Positions 20,206 to 30,129 of a stretch of DNA of 64,000 bases are shown piece after piece (the stretch's first letter is position 1; each line of letters begins with the position of its first letter). A program made the position numbers and the translations under genes. The stretch is from Poriferisulfidus sp965221375 (GTDB taxonomy: Bacteria > Pseudomonadota > Gammaproteobacteria > Poriferisulfidales > Poriferisulfidaceae). Below the pieces are notes generated by a model. The model did no database searches. It was given only the letters and a program-made list of their open reading frames with translations, and had not been told where the DNA came from. Location of the stretch: the NCBI GenBank assembly GCA_965221375.1, contig OZ244883.1:1364001-1428000 (forward strand), written 5' to 3'.

Positions 20206-20919
20206 TCAAGACGAGGTTAAAGACGTAACGGGGCGAACGGCGAAACCATTGGGATATCGCAAATCCACAACGGTCGCACTGCGCGGTGCCGTGGGCAGAT
20301 AAGCCTCGCGATAACGCAGCCAGCGGTGCAGGCGCTCCAGCGGTTGCGTATTGCCAAGCACCAACTGCATCGGCGGCTCTAAAGTCAGCGTCAGGGAACG
20401 ATCCCGGCGCTCGTGGATATGAGTGATCTGCAAATCATGGGGCGCCAGCATGGCGCGCGCCTGGTGCAGCACCTCAATCAGTTGCGGCTCTCGTCCGGGA
20501 ATGCCGGAAAGGTGGACCAGGCCCCGTTCCATGTCCTGCGGGGGCGAGAAATGCACTCCCTTGGCATTCAGCAGGCGGCCATCCATCCAGCGGGCCGCTG
20601 CGACCTGTTCCGTAATGTCAATGCGCAGCGTGTGCGGCCAAATGCGCCGCACCCGAACCTCCTCAACCCAAGGATGCTGCAGCAGATGTTGCTCAAGTTC
20701 GGTCAGGTCCTGGGTCAGAAAATTGCCGCGCAGCGCCGCCGCGACTTCCTGCTCCAGAACTTGAGGCGCCAATTGTTCAAACGTCCCCTGCAGCTGTACG
20801 CGCCGCACCGGCAGATTGGCCGGGTCAACCAGCCACCAGCCAATTCCGGTCACGACGATGGCGAATGCCAACGCCCACGACAGCACCTGCGAATACCGAA
20901 CCCGCATCAGATCAGGCAT
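20206..20919 (-). CDS. ftsQ: Cell division protein FtsQ
   Basis: A 237-residue divisome linker with a short cytoplasmic tail, one membrane helix (about residues 13-32), a POTRA domain (starting LPVRRVQLQGTFEQL) and a beta domain. It forms a complex with FtsB and FtsL. AGGAGG stands six bases before the ATG at 20919, which overlaps the ddl stop by 8 bp; codons further upstream lie inside ddl. Confidence 0.94.
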   Translation of the reverse strand: MPDLMRVRYSQVLSWALAFAIVVTGIGWWLVDPANLPVRRVQLQGTFEQLAPQVLEQEVAAALRGNFLTQDLTELEQHLLQHPWVEEVRVRRIWPHTLRIDITEQVAAARWMDGRLLNAKGVHFSPPQDMERGLVHLSGIPGREPQLIEVLHQARAMLAPHDLQITHIHERRDRSLTLTLEPPMQLVLGNTQPLERLHRWLRYREAYLPTAPRSATVVDLRYPNGFAVRPVTSLTSS

Positions 20920-21847
20920 TGACGGCCTCCTGAGATTCCAACTCCACAAACGACGTGTCCAGCATGCGCACGACAAGATCCTCGTATTCGATGCCTGCGG
21001 CCTCTGCGGCCATCGGCAACAAGCTGTGGTGGGTCAGCCCCGGCGCCGTGTTGACTTCCAACAGCCACGGACGCTCCCATTCGTCCAGCATCAAATCCAC
21101 CCGACCGTATCCATGCGCGCCCGTGCACTCAAACGCACGCAACGCCAAACTCTGCAGCTCGCTCTCCATGGGTTCCGGCAACCCGCAGGGAATGTCATAA
21201 CCGGTCTCGGAGGATTCGTACTTCGCTTCATAATCAAAAAATTCATTGGCGGGACGCAACCGAATGATGGGCAAGGTCTGGCCCTGCAGGATGCCCACGG
21301 TATATTCGGTCCCATCAATCAAACGCTCCAACATGACGACCCCGCCATACTGAAGACTGCGTTCCACCGCCGCCGGCACTTCCTCAGGCTGGCGAATGAT
21401 TTCCACCCCGATGCTGGAGCCTTGCTCAAGGGGTTTGGCAATCATCGGCATCCCCAACATTTCGACTTGGGCTTCCAGTTGATCCGGGTCGGCCAAAACT
21501 GCTTTGGGAGTCGGCAAGTTGATGTCTTTCCAAAGGCGTTTGGTGGCCATCTTGTCCATGCAGGTGCGCGAGGCCGATGCACCGCTACCGCTATAAGGAA
21601 TGGCCATTGCATCCAACGCCTGCTGGACCTCGCCGTCTTCACCTCCAGTGCCATGCAATGCCATGAAACACCGCGCGAATTTCTTTTGCGCCAGTTCCGG
21701 CAGATCCTCACGCTGCAGGTCCACCGCGGTAGCCTTCACGCCCCGCTTTTGCAGTGCTTTATGGGCGCAGTTTCCGGAGACCAGCGAGACCTCACGTTCT
21801 GCTGACCAACCGCCCATCAAGACCGCCACATGACCGTAGTCCGTCAT
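20912..21847 (-). CDS. ddl: D-alanine--D-alanine ligase
   Basis: A 311-residue ATP-grasp enzyme that makes D-Ala-D-Ala for the peptidoglycan stem. Family points: VLMGGWSAEREVSLVSG, ALHGTGGEDGEVQ, GSGASASRTCMDK, EVNTAPGLTHHSL. The ATG overlaps the murB TGA by four bases. Between murB and ftsQ as in other gammaproteobacteria. Confidence 0.97.
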   Translation of the reverse strand: MTDYGHVAVLMGGWSAEREVSLVSGNCAHKALQKRGVKATAVDLQREDLPELAQKKFARCFMALHGTGGEDGEVQQALDAMAIPYSGSGASASRTCMDKMATKRLWKDINLPTPKAVLADPDQLEAQVEMLGMPMIAKPLEQGSSIGVEIIRQPEEVPAAVERSLQYGGVVMLERLIDGTEYTVGILQGQTLPIIRLRPANEFFDYEAKYESSETGYDIPCGLPEPMESELQSLALRAFECTGAHGYGRVDLMLDEWERPWLLEVNTAPGLTHHSLLPMAAEAAGIEYEDLVVRMLDTSFVELESQEAVNA

Positions 21848-22725
21848 TTCCCTTCCCCCAAAATGCGCACTTCCAGCTCCAGACACACCCCGCTGTGCTG
21901 CTGCACGGTGCGCTGCACGTGCGCGATGAGCTGCTCAATATCCGCCGCACTCGCATGGCCGTTATTGACAATGAAATTGGCATGCAAGGGGCTGACTTGC
22001 GCATCGCCGATGCAGTAACCCTTGAGACCGGCGGCCTCAATCAATTTGGCCGCATATTGCCCCGGTGGATTACGGAACACCGAGCCCCCGCTGGGCACCG
22101 AAATAGGTTGCGTGGCCCGGCGGTTATGCATCAATTCCCGAATGCGACGTGCCGGGGCCTGCTGGTCCACATCAAGGGTCAATGAAAAAGCCCCCAAAAC
22201 CACTCCATGGCCTTCCGGCAGTTCGGCGAAACGGTAGCCGACGCGGATTTCGCCGGCTTTGAAAACGTGGCGCTCTCCGCGGCGGTCGATGGTTTCAACA
22301 AAATCCACGTGATCCCAGATTTCGGAGCCGGCCGCACCGGCATTCATCGCCAGCGCCCCGCCGAGAGTGCCGGGGATGCCGGCCAAAAACTCCAAACCCC
22401 GCAAACCCGCCGAGGCCGCTTGCGTGGCCACGCTCGCACACAGGGCGCCTCCCTGGGCACGCACATCCGGCGGCGTCACTTCAATCGTGGACATCGGGTC
22501 ACGCAATTGAATCACGACGCCGCGCAAGCCCGCATCCCGTATCAACACGTTGCTGCCCCGCCCCAACCAGGTCACTGGCACATCCTCCTCAAGCGTGGCC
22601 AGATACGCACTGAGCTGCTCCACCGTTTGCGGCACATAAACCGCATCCGCCGTCCCTCCGCAACGCCAAGTGGTGCAGTCGGACATGGGCACTTGGGAGC
22701 GCACTTCTGATCCGTTCGCCGCCAT
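21844..22725 (-). CDS. murB: UDP-N-acetylenolpyruvoylglucosamine reductase
   Basis: A 293-residue FAD enzyme that reduces enolpyruvyl-UDP-GlcNAc to UDP-MurNAc. FAD-binding segments WLGRGSNVLIRD and GIPGTLGGALAMNAGA are clear, the proton-donating serine is in PSGGSVFRNP, and YRFAELP marks the type II-like compact form. Starts 1 bp after the murC stop. Confidence 0.96.
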   Translation of the reverse strand: MAANGSEVRSQVPMSDCTTWRCGGTADAVYVPQTVEQLSAYLATLEEDVPVTWLGRGSNVLIRDAGLRGVVIQLRDPMSTIEVTPPDVRAQGGALCASVATQAASAGLRGLEFLAGIPGTLGGALAMNAGAAGSEIWDHVDFVETIDRRGERHVFKAGEIRVGYRFAELPEGHGVVLGAFSLTLDVDQQAPARRIRELMHNRRATQPISVPSGGSVFRNPPGQYAAKLIEAAGLKGYCIGDAQVSPLHANFIVNNGHASAADIEQLIAHVQRTVQQHSGVCLELEVRILGEGK

Positions 22726-22726
22726 C

Positions 22727-24151
22727 TCAAGCTGCCTCCGTCTCGGTCCAGTGCGTCGGCAATTGCGCCGCCCAGCGTTCGATGCTGCCCGCGCCCATCG
22801 TCAACAGCGCATCCCCCGGCCGCAGAATGCGGCGCAGTGCCGCCATCATCTGTTCTCCATCCGCAGCCCGCTCCACGGCAGTGCCATTGGCAGTCAGCGC
22901 CTGTGCCAGTGCGTTGCTGTCCGCCCCGGCAATCGGTGTCTCGCCCGCCGGATAAACATCCAGCAGCAGCAACACGTCGGCCTGACGCAATACATGCACG
23001 AAGGAATTGAATAAATCCTGGGTGCGGGTATAGCGATGAGGTTGGAATGCCAATACCAACCGCCGATCGGCATAGGTTTGGCGCAATGTGGCCAAGGTCA
23101 CCTCGATTTCGGTGGGATGATGTCCATAGTCATCCACCCACAAAATGTCGTCGGTCTGCGACAACGGGCCATGGACTTCAAAGCGCCGGGCGATCCCGCC
23201 AATGCTTTCCAGTCCGGCCAGGATTGTCTCCATATCCACGCCTCGATCTCGGGCTACGGCGACGGCCCCCAGGGCATTGCGTATGTTGTGCTCCCCAGGC
23301 AGCGACAAGCGCGCCGGATACGTCTGTCCAGTGGTGGTAACCTGCAAAGTGAAGGTGCTTCCCGAGCGCTCATAGCGGATCTCGGTGGCGACCAGATCGG
23401 CTTGATCGTTTTCGATGGCGTAGGTCACGGTTTGGCGTCCCAGGTCCGGGCGCATGGCCGCCAGTCTCGGGTCGTCCACGCACAGTACCGCCAAGCCGTA
23501 AAACGGCAAGTTCAACAAGAATTTCCGATAGGCATCCGTCAGTTTTTCGATATCGCCGTCGTAGTTGACCAAGTGATCGTTGTCGATGTTAGTCACCACG
23601 GCTGTCAGTGGCTGGAGATGCAGAAACGACGCATCGCTCTCATCCGCCTCGCAAATCAAACAATCGCCCTCACCCAAGGTGGCGTGGGAGCTGCCGTGAC
23701 GCAAACGGCCTCCGATAATGCTGCTGGGGTCGAGACCTGCGGTCGCCAGCAAATGGGTAATCAGGCTGGCCGTCGTGGTTTTTCCATGCGTGCCGGCCAC
23801 TGCGATGCCGAAACTGAAGCGCATCAACTCGCCCAGCATGGCAGCTCGCAGAACCACAGGAATCCCGGCCTCGCGGGCCGCGTGCCATTCCACATTCTCA
23901 GCCGGCACTGCACTTGAAATCACCACCACATCCGCCCCTTCAATGGCCGAGGCATCGTGGCCAATCGTGACGGTGGCCCCCAACTCGCGCAAGCGACGGG
24001 TCTGCGCGTTTTCTCGCAGATCGCTGCCCGAGACCATGTAGCCCAATCCACACAAAATCTCAGCGATGCCGCTCATGCCGGCGCCACCGATACCGATTAA
24101 GTGAATTTGCCGAATCTGGCGCATCGGCATGTGGCGAGGCGTCGCGCTCAT
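22727..24151 (-). CDS. murC: UDP-N-acetylmuramate--L-alanine ligase
   Basis: A 474-residue Mur ligase adding L-Ala to UDP-MurNAc. The dinucleotide-type N-terminal loop is GIGGAGMSGIA, the ATP loop GTHGKTTTASL, and DDYGHHPTE marks the MurC group. The ATG at 24151 overlaps the murG stop by four bases; a TTG two codons earlier is less likely. Confidence 0.97.
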   Translation of the reverse strand: MSATPRHMPMRQIRQIHLIGIGGAGMSGIAEILCGLGYMVSGSDLRENAQTRRLRELGATVTIGHDASAIEGADVVVISSAVPAENVEWHAAREAGIPVVLRAAMLGELMRFSFGIAVAGTHGKTTTASLITHLLATAGLDPSSIIGGRLRHGSSHATLGEGDCLICEADESDASFLHLQPLTAVVTNIDNDHLVNYDGDIEKLTDAYRKFLLNLPFYGLAVLCVDDPRLAAMRPDLGRQTVTYAIENDQADLVATEIRYERSGSTFTLQVTTTGQTYPARLSLPGEHNIRNALGAVAVARDRGVDMETILAGLESIGGIARRFEVHGPLSQTDDILWVDDYGHHPTEIEVTLATLRQTYADRRLVLAFQPHRYTRTQDLFNSFVHVLRQADVLLLLDVYPAGETPIAGADSNALAQALTANGTAVERAADGEQMMAALRRILRPGDALLTMGAGSIERWAAQLPTHWTETEAA

Positions 24152-25212
24152 GGACAAAACTCCAGCAAACGCGAAGCAACATCCCGAGTCGCGTGGGGGC
24201 GCGCCTGACGCAGCGCCGCCGCGCTCATGTTTTCCAGAATCGACGGATCAGCGACGAAATTCAGCAGCCGGGCAGCCAATTTTTCGACACTGAATTCATT
24301 CTGCCGCCATACTTCCGCCGCGCCGGCATCCGCATACTGGGATGCATTGCCCCATTGGTGATCGTCCGCCGCATGGGGATACGGCACCAGCAAGGCGGGG
24401 CGAGCCGCAACTGATAATTCCGCCAATGTCATGGCCCCCGCTCGGGCCAACACCAAATCCGCCCAGGCATAGGCCTGATCCATCGCATCGATAAACCCAC
24501 TGACCCGAGTCCGATCCGGGTCGGGATAGCGCTCGGCCACGGTCTGCGGATCAGAACCGGTCTGATGCCAGACTTCAGGTCGTACTTCCGGCGGCATCGC
24601 CTGCACCGCTTTCGGTACGGTCGTATTGAAAATTTCAGCGCCCTGGCTGCCGCCGATCACCAACAGGTGCAGCGGGCGTTTTTCAGGGCGCTCCCAAGGC
24701 TTGGCCGCGCACAGCAATGAAATGCGCACCGGATTGCCCACATGCGTTCCCTGACGAATGCCGCGAGCCCGCGGAAATCCCAGCAGCGTCTGGGTCGCCA
24801 GACGCGACAGAATGCGATTGGTCAAACCGGCGACCGCGTTTTGTTCATGCACCACCAGCGGAATGCGGCGCAACCAGGCCGCCAGCGCCACCGCGGATGC
24901 GGCATAGCCGCCCATTCCCAGAACGACTGCCGGGCGATAACGACTCAACAGGACCCAGCCCCGCAGGACGGCGCGAAGGACGCTTGGAGCTATGCCCAGC
25001 AATCCCATCCAGTTGCGACGACGCAAGGCGCGCAACTGCATCCACTCAATCGGAAATCCTGCCTGCGGCACCAGCTTGGCCTCCAGTCCGTTTTGGGTAC
25101 CCACCCAGATCACGGACGCGCCGCGAGTCCGCAGCTCTTCCGCCACCGCCAGCGCAGGAAACACGTGGCCTCCTGTGCCGCCCGCCAAAATCATGATTCG
25201 CCGCGTACTCAT
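24148..25212 (-). CDS. murG: Lipid II synthase MurG (GlcNAc transferase)
   Basis: A 354-residue GT28 glycosyltransferase on the inner face of the cytoplasmic membrane that adds GlcNAc to lipid I. It has the GGTGGHVFPALAVA loop, the hydrophobic membrane patch region around RRRNWMGLLG, GGSQGAEIFN, and the donor-site run RAGAMTLAELS. Start overlaps the ftsW stop by four bases. Confidence 0.97.
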   Translation of the reverse strand: MSTRRIMILAGGTGGHVFPALAVAEELRTRGASVIWVGTQNGLEAKLVPQAGFPIEWMQLRALRRRNWMGLLGIAPSVLRAVLRGWVLLSRYRPAVVLGMGGYAASAVALAAWLRRIPLVVHEQNAVAGLTNRILSRLATQTLLGFPRARGIRQGTHVGNPVRISLLCAAKPWERPEKRPLHLLVIGGSQGAEIFNTTVPKAVQAMPPEVRPEVWHQTGSDPQTVAERYPDPDRTRVSGFIDAMDQAYAWADLVLARAGAMTLAELSVAARPALLVPYPHAADDHQWGNASQYADAGAAEVWRQNEFSVEKLAARLLNFVADPSILENMSAAALRQARPHATRDVASRLLEFCP

Positions 25213-26357
25213 GCCCGCTTCCGAGATGATCGCGCGCGGCTGCGCTGAGTCGGAAAGGCCGCTTCATGACGCACCCGCCATAACAAACCCAGCCCCGCCA
25301 TGGTCGCGACCAGAGAACTTCCTCCTGCGCTCATAAACGGCAAGGTCAATCCTTTGGTCGGCAAGGCTCCCAAATTCACGGCGATATTGATAAACGCCTG
25401 CAGGCCGATCCACAGACCGATGCCGTAGGCCAACGCGGCGCCAAAATACTGTTGCCCTTCATAAGCGCGACGGGCAATTCGGAAGGCACTCAACACAAAC
25501 AGGGCAAACAGCACGATGATCGCCACAGCCCCCAAAGTCCCCAATTCCTCCGCTGCGACCGCAAACACAAAATCCGTATGCACTTCCGGCAAGTAGAAAT
25601 GCTTCTGCACGCCATCCCCCAACCCTTGCCCCCACAGGCCGCCACTGCCGACCGCAATCAGAGACTGAGTTAACTGATAGCCATTGCCGTACGGATCCGC
25701 CCATGGATCCAGAAACGACTGCAGACGCATCCATCGATACGGCACCGCCAGTGCCAGACTGCCCATGGCCAACACTCCCGCCAACGCACTCGCCAGCAGC
25801 ACCCGCCAGGCGCCGCCGCACAAAAACAGCATCGCGATAGCGGTGGCCGCAACCACGCAAGCCGTACCAAAGTCCGGCTCCAACAGCAGCAGCATTGCCA
25901 CCAGCACCAGAACGCCCAGTGCTTTGCAGGTCCGTCTCGAACTCATCTGCATCGCATCCGGGCCGCTGGTCATGTATGCCGCCAGCCACAGAATCAGCGC
26001 CGGTTTCGCAAGCTCCGACGGCTGGAACTGCACAGGCCCAAGCACCAACCAGCGTGTGCTGCCATTGACCGTATGACTGATGCCAAGACTGGGGATTAAT
26101 AAGAGCGCCAGCACAATCAGCGATGCAATGCCGCCGTACATAGCCCCCCGTCGCAGCCATTCCAGAGGCATCTGCGCCAACACCATCATCAGCGCTCCGC
26201 CGATGAACAGATGCATTAATTGCCGCCAGAAATAAAACAGCGCATTGCCGTGATCACGCATCGCCACTTCCATCGATGCCGAGGTCATCACCACCAGCCC
26301 CAGCGCCAGCAGCATGGCGGCAACCCGCACGTCAAAAGCGGAAAGTCGTTCAGGCAT
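25209..26357 (-). CDS. ftsW: Peptidoglycan glycosyltransferase FtsW
   Basis: A 382-residue SEDS-family polymerase of the divisome with about ten membrane helices. It polymerises lipid II with FtsI. Conserved parts are NGSTRWLVLGPVQFQPSEL, the catalytic-loop region DFVFAVAAEELG and the C-terminal FMSAGGSSL. GGAGG stands six bases before the ATG at 26357, which overlaps murD by 8 bp; the longer open frame upstream lies in murD. Confidence 0.96.
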   Translation of the reverse strand: MPERLSAFDVRVAAMLLALGLVVMTSASMEVAMRDHGNALFYFWRQLMHLFIGGALMMVLAQMPLEWLRRGAMYGGIASLIVLALLLIPSLGISHTVNGSTRWLVLGPVQFQPSELAKPALILWLAAYMTSGPDAMQMSSRRTCKALGVLVLVAMLLLLEPDFGTACVVAATAIAMLFLCGGAWRVLLASALAGVLAMGSLALAVPYRWMRLQSFLDPWADPYGNGYQLTQSLIAVGSGGLWGQGLGDGVQKHFYLPEVHTDFVFAVAAEELGTLGAVAIIVLFALFVLSAFRIARRAYEGQQYFGAALAYGIGLWIGLQAFINIAVNLGALPTKGLTLPFMSAGGSSLVATMAGLGLLWRVRHEAAFPTQRSRARSSRKRA

Positions 26358-27696
26358 CGCTGGCCTCCAGCGCCTGCACGCAAGCAATGAAGTCGTCGCC
26401 CCGCGCTTCGAAGTTGTCGTATTGATCAAAACTTGCGCATCCCGGCGACAGCAGGACGTTCTCACCCGGCTGAGCCAGTTGGCTGGCCCGCGCCACGGCG
26501 TGTTCCATATCGGATTCCAGATGTGTCGGCACATGCTCGCCCCACGCCTGCGCCATGTCTTCAGCTGCTTCACCGATCAACACCATTGCGCGGACGTGAC
26601 GGGCCACTGCGGCTGTGGCCCGCTTCCAGTCATCCTGCTTCGCACGTCCCCCGGCAATCAAAATGCTCGGCTGCTCGAATGCGGTCAGCGCCGCCTGCAT
26701 GGCATCCAGATTGGTGGCCTTGGAGTCGTTGTACCAATGGACATCACGAACCGTCGCGACCTTCTGCAGTCGATGCGGTGGTCCCTGGAAGGTCGACAAT
26801 GCCGACGCGGCCTGCGCCGGCTCCACTCCAAAGGCTTCGACCAGTGCCAAAGCCGCCAGGGCATTGGCCAGATTGTGTTGCCCCGCCAGACTCAATTCCT
26901 CTGCCGGCAGCAAGCGATCCCAGCCCCGGCACAGCCACATTTGTCCCTCATGCTCCCGCAACCCGAAGTCTCGTTGCTTTACGGGGACATCCAAACCAAA
27001 ACTGACCGTTTGAGCCGACGTCATGCCGGGGCGTGTATGGGAATCCTGACGATTGAATACGGCGGTTTCAGCAAAACGGTAGAGACGATGCTTAATGTCG
27101 CGGTACGCCTCGAAACTGCCGTGTCGGTCCAGGTGTTCCGGACTGATGTTGAGCAACGCGGCGGCTTTGCACTGTAGGGTTTCGGTCGCCTCCAGCTGAA
27201 AACTGGACAACTCCAGCACATATGCATCGGGTGCCGGATCGCTCAACAGCGACAGTGCCGGCTCGCCCAGATTCCCGCCGCAGCGTATGGTCTTTCCAGA
27301 GGCTTCAAGCAAATGCGCCACCCACAGGGTGACCGTGCTTTTGCCGTTACTGCCGGTGATGCCCAGCACGGGTGCATTCACTTCATGCGCAAACAGTTCG
27401 ATATCGCCGTAGATCTGCGCCCCGGCCTGGGAGGCGGCGGACAGCGCCGGATGATTCAGGGGCACTCCCGGGCTGACGATGATGGTGTCGGTTTCCGCAC
27501 AGGCTTGAGGATCCAATTCTCCGGAGATGACGGTCACATCCGGCCAGGTTGCACGCAATTCCTCCAAGGCGGCCGGCGGCGGCGCGGTGTCCCACACCAC
27601 AAACGGCTCGTTGCGCACACGCAGATGACGCGCCACGGACAGTCCGGTGACTCCCAGACCTGCGATCATCGTGCGTGAGTGTGCAGCAGCCAACAT
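26350..27696 (-). CDS. murD: UDP-N-acetylmuramoylalanine--D-glutamate ligase
   Basis: A 448-residue Mur ligase adding D-Glu. The N-terminal loop is GLGVTGLSVARHL, the ATP loop GITGSNGKSTVT, and YNDSKATNLDAM is typical. The start at 27696 (MLAAAHSRTMIAGLG) follows a GAGG/AGGA-rich site; the frame upstream runs into the mraY gene and is discounted. 17 bp from mraY. Confidence 0.96.
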   Translation of the reverse strand: MLAAAHSRTMIAGLGVTGLSVARHLRVRNEPFVVWDTAPPPAALEELRATWPDVTVISGELDPQACAETDTIIVSPGVPLNHPALSAASQAGAQIYGDIELFAHEVNAPVLGITGSNGKSTVTLWVAHLLEASGKTIRCGGNLGEPALSLLSDPAPDAYVLELSSFQLEATETLQCKAAALLNISPEHLDRHGSFEAYRDIKHRLYRFAETAVFNRQDSHTRPGMTSAQTVSFGLDVPVKQRDFGLREHEGQMWLCRGWDRLLPAEELSLAGQHNLANALAALALVEAFGVEPAQAASALSTFQGPPHRLQKVATVRDVHWYNDSKATNLDAMQAALTAFEQPSILIAGGRAKQDDWKRATAAVARHVRAMVLIGEAAEDMAQAWGEHVPTHLESDMEHAVARASQLAQPGENVLLSPGCASFDQYDNFEARGDDFIACVQALEASDA

Positions 27697-27713
27697 TCCT
27701 TTCCTCTTTCCCA

Positions 27714-28790
27714 CTAGCGAATTTTTAGGGTGGCCAGGCCCACCAACACCAATACCAGCGTGATGATCCAAAAGCGCACCGCAATGCGCGACTCCGGCCA
27801 GCCCATCAATTCGAAGTGATGGTGCAGGGGTGCCATTTTGAAAATGCGCCGCCCGGTCAGACGAAACGAAGCGACCTGCATGACCACAGACGCGGCCTCC
27901 ATGACCATGACGCCGGCCATCACCAACAGCACGATTTCCTGCCGCAGCATCACGGAGATGGCGCCCAACGCCGCACCAATGGCCAAGGCCCCCACATCGC
28001 CCATAAACACTTGCGCCGGATGGGTGTTGAACCACAGAAACCCTAATCCGGCCCCGACCAGCGCGGCGCAATAGACAATCATTTCGCCGGCATCGGGCAC
28101 GTACGGAATCCCCAGGTAATCAGCGAAAGCGGTGTGGCCCGTCGCATAGGCGAAGATGCCCAAACCGCCGGCGATCAGGACCGACGGCATCACGGCCAGA
28201 CCGTCTAAACCGTCGGTAAGATTCACCGCATTGCTCATCAGCACCAGCATAAAGACGGCCACCGGCACGAACACCCAGCCCATATCAAACTGCCATTCCT
28301 TGATGACCGGGAAAAACATCCGAGTCTCCACGGGATCCACGGCGCTGACATAAAGCACCATGGCAATCGCGGTGCCGGCCAGCACTTGCAGGAAGAATTT
28401 CAACCGCGCGGTAATCCCCTTGCCGTGGCGCAGCTTGAGCATGTCGTCCAACAAGCCGATGCTCGCGTACGCAATCGTGACCGCAATCAGCACCCACAAA
28501 TGACGGCTGTCCCAAGGGCCCCATAACAGCACGGAGCCAATAATGGCCAAAACAATGAACATGCCGCCCATGGTCGGCGTGCCGCTTTTGGACTGATGGG
28601 AGGACGGGCCGTCCTCACGAATGGTTTCGCTGATGCGCTTCGTCTTCAACCACCGGATTGCGGAAGGACCGATCAACAGGGCCAAGACGAATGCGGTCAG
28701 CAACGCCATGATTCCACGTACGGTCAAGTACTGGAAGACCGAGAAACCCTGGTCATAATTTTCCAGCCAGGCAAACAGTTCAAGCAGCAT
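27714..28790 (-). CDS. mraY: Phospho-MurNAc-pentapeptide transferase
   Basis: A 358-residue integral membrane enzyme (ten helices) that makes lipid I from UDP-MurNAc-pentapeptide and undecaprenyl phosphate. Aspartate-rich motifs are NLTDGLDGLA and FMGDVGALA, with HHHFE at the end. GGAGG stands eight bases before the ATG at 28790, which overlaps murF by 11 bp. Confidence 0.97.
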   Translation of the reverse strand: MLLELFAWLENYDQGFSVFQYLTVRGIMALLTAFVLALLIGPSAIRWLKTKRISETIREDGPSSHQSKSGTPTMGGMFIVLAIIGSVLLWGPWDSRHLWVLIAVTIAYASIGLLDDMLKLRHGKGITARLKFFLQVLAGTAIAMVLYVSAVDPVETRMFFPVIKEWQFDMGWVFVPVAVFMLVLMSNAVNLTDGLDGLAVMPSVLIAGGLGIFAYATGHTAFADYLGIPYVPDAGEMIVYCAALVGAGLGFLWFNTHPAQVFMGDVGALAIGAALGAISVMLRQEIVLLVMAGVMVMEAASVVMQVASFRLTGRRIFKMAPLHHHFELMGWPESRIAVRFWIITLVLVLVGLATLKIR

Positions 28791-30129
28791 GGGCCTGTCC
28801 TCCCGGAACCAACTGCGCGACCAGTTGCTCCAATTGGGCGGCGCGCGAACCTTTGACAAGGATGGCGCAATGCGCCCCCATATCGGTCCGCAACGCATCC
28901 GCGATTTCCTGTTGCGTGCTGCAGGCTTGTCCTTTTGACCCGAACGCTTCAGCACACTGCCGGGCGTAAGTGCCCAGCGCATACAACCTTTGAACTCCCG
29001 CCGCTCGTGCGTACCGCGCCACTTCGAGGTGGTGTTCCTCAGCATCGGGCCCCAGTTCCTGCATCTCGCCCATCACCAGCCAGGGCTCCTGAGGCAACGC
29101 CACCAGCACATCAATCGCCGCCCGGAACGATCCGGGATTGGCGTTGTAACTGTCATCGATAATTTGCGCTTCGGAGCAGCCCTGCAGAAACTGCAGACGT
29201 CCTCCCGCTTTGAGCTGAAACCCGGACAGGGCCTGCGCGGCACTTTGAAAGGGTACTTCCAGCGCGCACGCCAACGCCACCGCGCAGGCCGCATTGCGAA
29301 CGTTGTGGGTGCCTTCCAAAGGCCACTCGATTCGTTCCGATTGCCCCGCGTAACACAACGTCAATGTCGACGGCGCTTCTGCGGCAGCCACCACATCGGC
29401 CTCAGTCGGCGCCATGGCGAACGTCAAGATGCGCGAGGCTTCGACGGTGCGGTGCCATTGCGGAGCAAAACGATCCTCCGCATTAATAATCGCTACCCCT
29501 TGCCCGCGAAGCCCTTCGAAAATTTCCGCTTTCGCACTAGCCACGCCTTCCAGACTGCCGAAACCTTCAAGGTGCGCTTCCGCCACACAGGTGATGGCGG
29601 CGGCCTGCGGTTCGGCCATGGCGGTCAGTTGGCTAATCTCACCCGGGTGATTGGCCCCCATTTCAATGACGGCATAACGGTGCTGCGGGGTCAGGCGCAA
29701 CAGCGTCAGCGGCACCCCGATATGGTTGTTCCAATTGCCGGGAGACGCCAGAGTCTCCCCGTGCGCGGCGAAAATGGTCGCCAGCATTTCGTGCGTGGAG
29801 GTTTTTCCGTTACTGCCGGTAATGGCGGCAACTGCAACCTTTTGCTGTTGCCGACGCCATTCATGCGCCAAGGTCTGCAACGCCGCCAGCGGATCGGGCA
29901 CCACAATTTGCGCACAAGGCGCATCCAGCGGACGTGCCACTACCGCGCCCGCGACGCGGGACGCGCAGTCTGCAACGAAATCATGGCCGTCAAAACGCTC
30001 TCCGTGCAGGGCCACAAATAATTCGCCTTCCTTGAGAGTGCGCGAATCGGTGCTGACTCCGCAAAAGAGCCGATCCGTACCGTGCAGACGGCCCCCGAAC
30101 ACTTCCGCCGCTTGAGCTAAATACATCAT
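28780..30129 (-). CDS. murF: UDP-MurNAc-tripeptide--D-Ala-D-Ala ligase
   Basis: A 449-residue Mur ligase that adds D-Ala-D-Ala. The ATP loop is AITGSNGKTSTHEM, followed by NNHIGVPLTLL, and DDSYNANPGSFRAA, all MurF-specific. GGAGG stands seven bases before the first of two consecutive ATGs; the start overlaps the murE stop by four bases. Confidence 0.97.
   Translation of the reverse strand: MMYLAQAAEVFGGRLHGTDRLFCGVSTDSRTLKEGELFVALHGERFDGHDFVADCASRVAGAVVARPLDAPCAQIVVPDPLAALQTLAHEWRRQQQKVAVAAITGSNGKTSTHEMLATIFAAHGETLASPGNWNNHIGVPLTLLRLTPQHRYAVIEMGANHPGEISQLTAMAEPQAAAITCVAEAHLEGFGSLEGVASAKAEIFEGLRGQGVAIINAEDRFAPQWHRTVEASRILTFAMAPTEADVVAAAEAPSTLTLCYAGQSERIEWPLEGTHNVRNAACAVALACALEVPFQSAAQALSGFQLKAGGRLQFLQGCSEAQIIDDSYNANPGSFRAAIDVLVALPQEPWLVMGEMQELGPDAEEHHLEVARYARAAGVQRLYALGTYARQCAEAFGSKGQACSTQQEIADALRTDMGAHCAILVKGSRAAQLEQLVAQLVPGGQAHAA

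Noticed and set aside
20816..21805. 329-codon open frame on the plus strand
   Set aside because: Antisense to ftsQ and ddl.
23036..23917. 293-codon open frame on the plus strand
   Set aside because: Antisense to murC.
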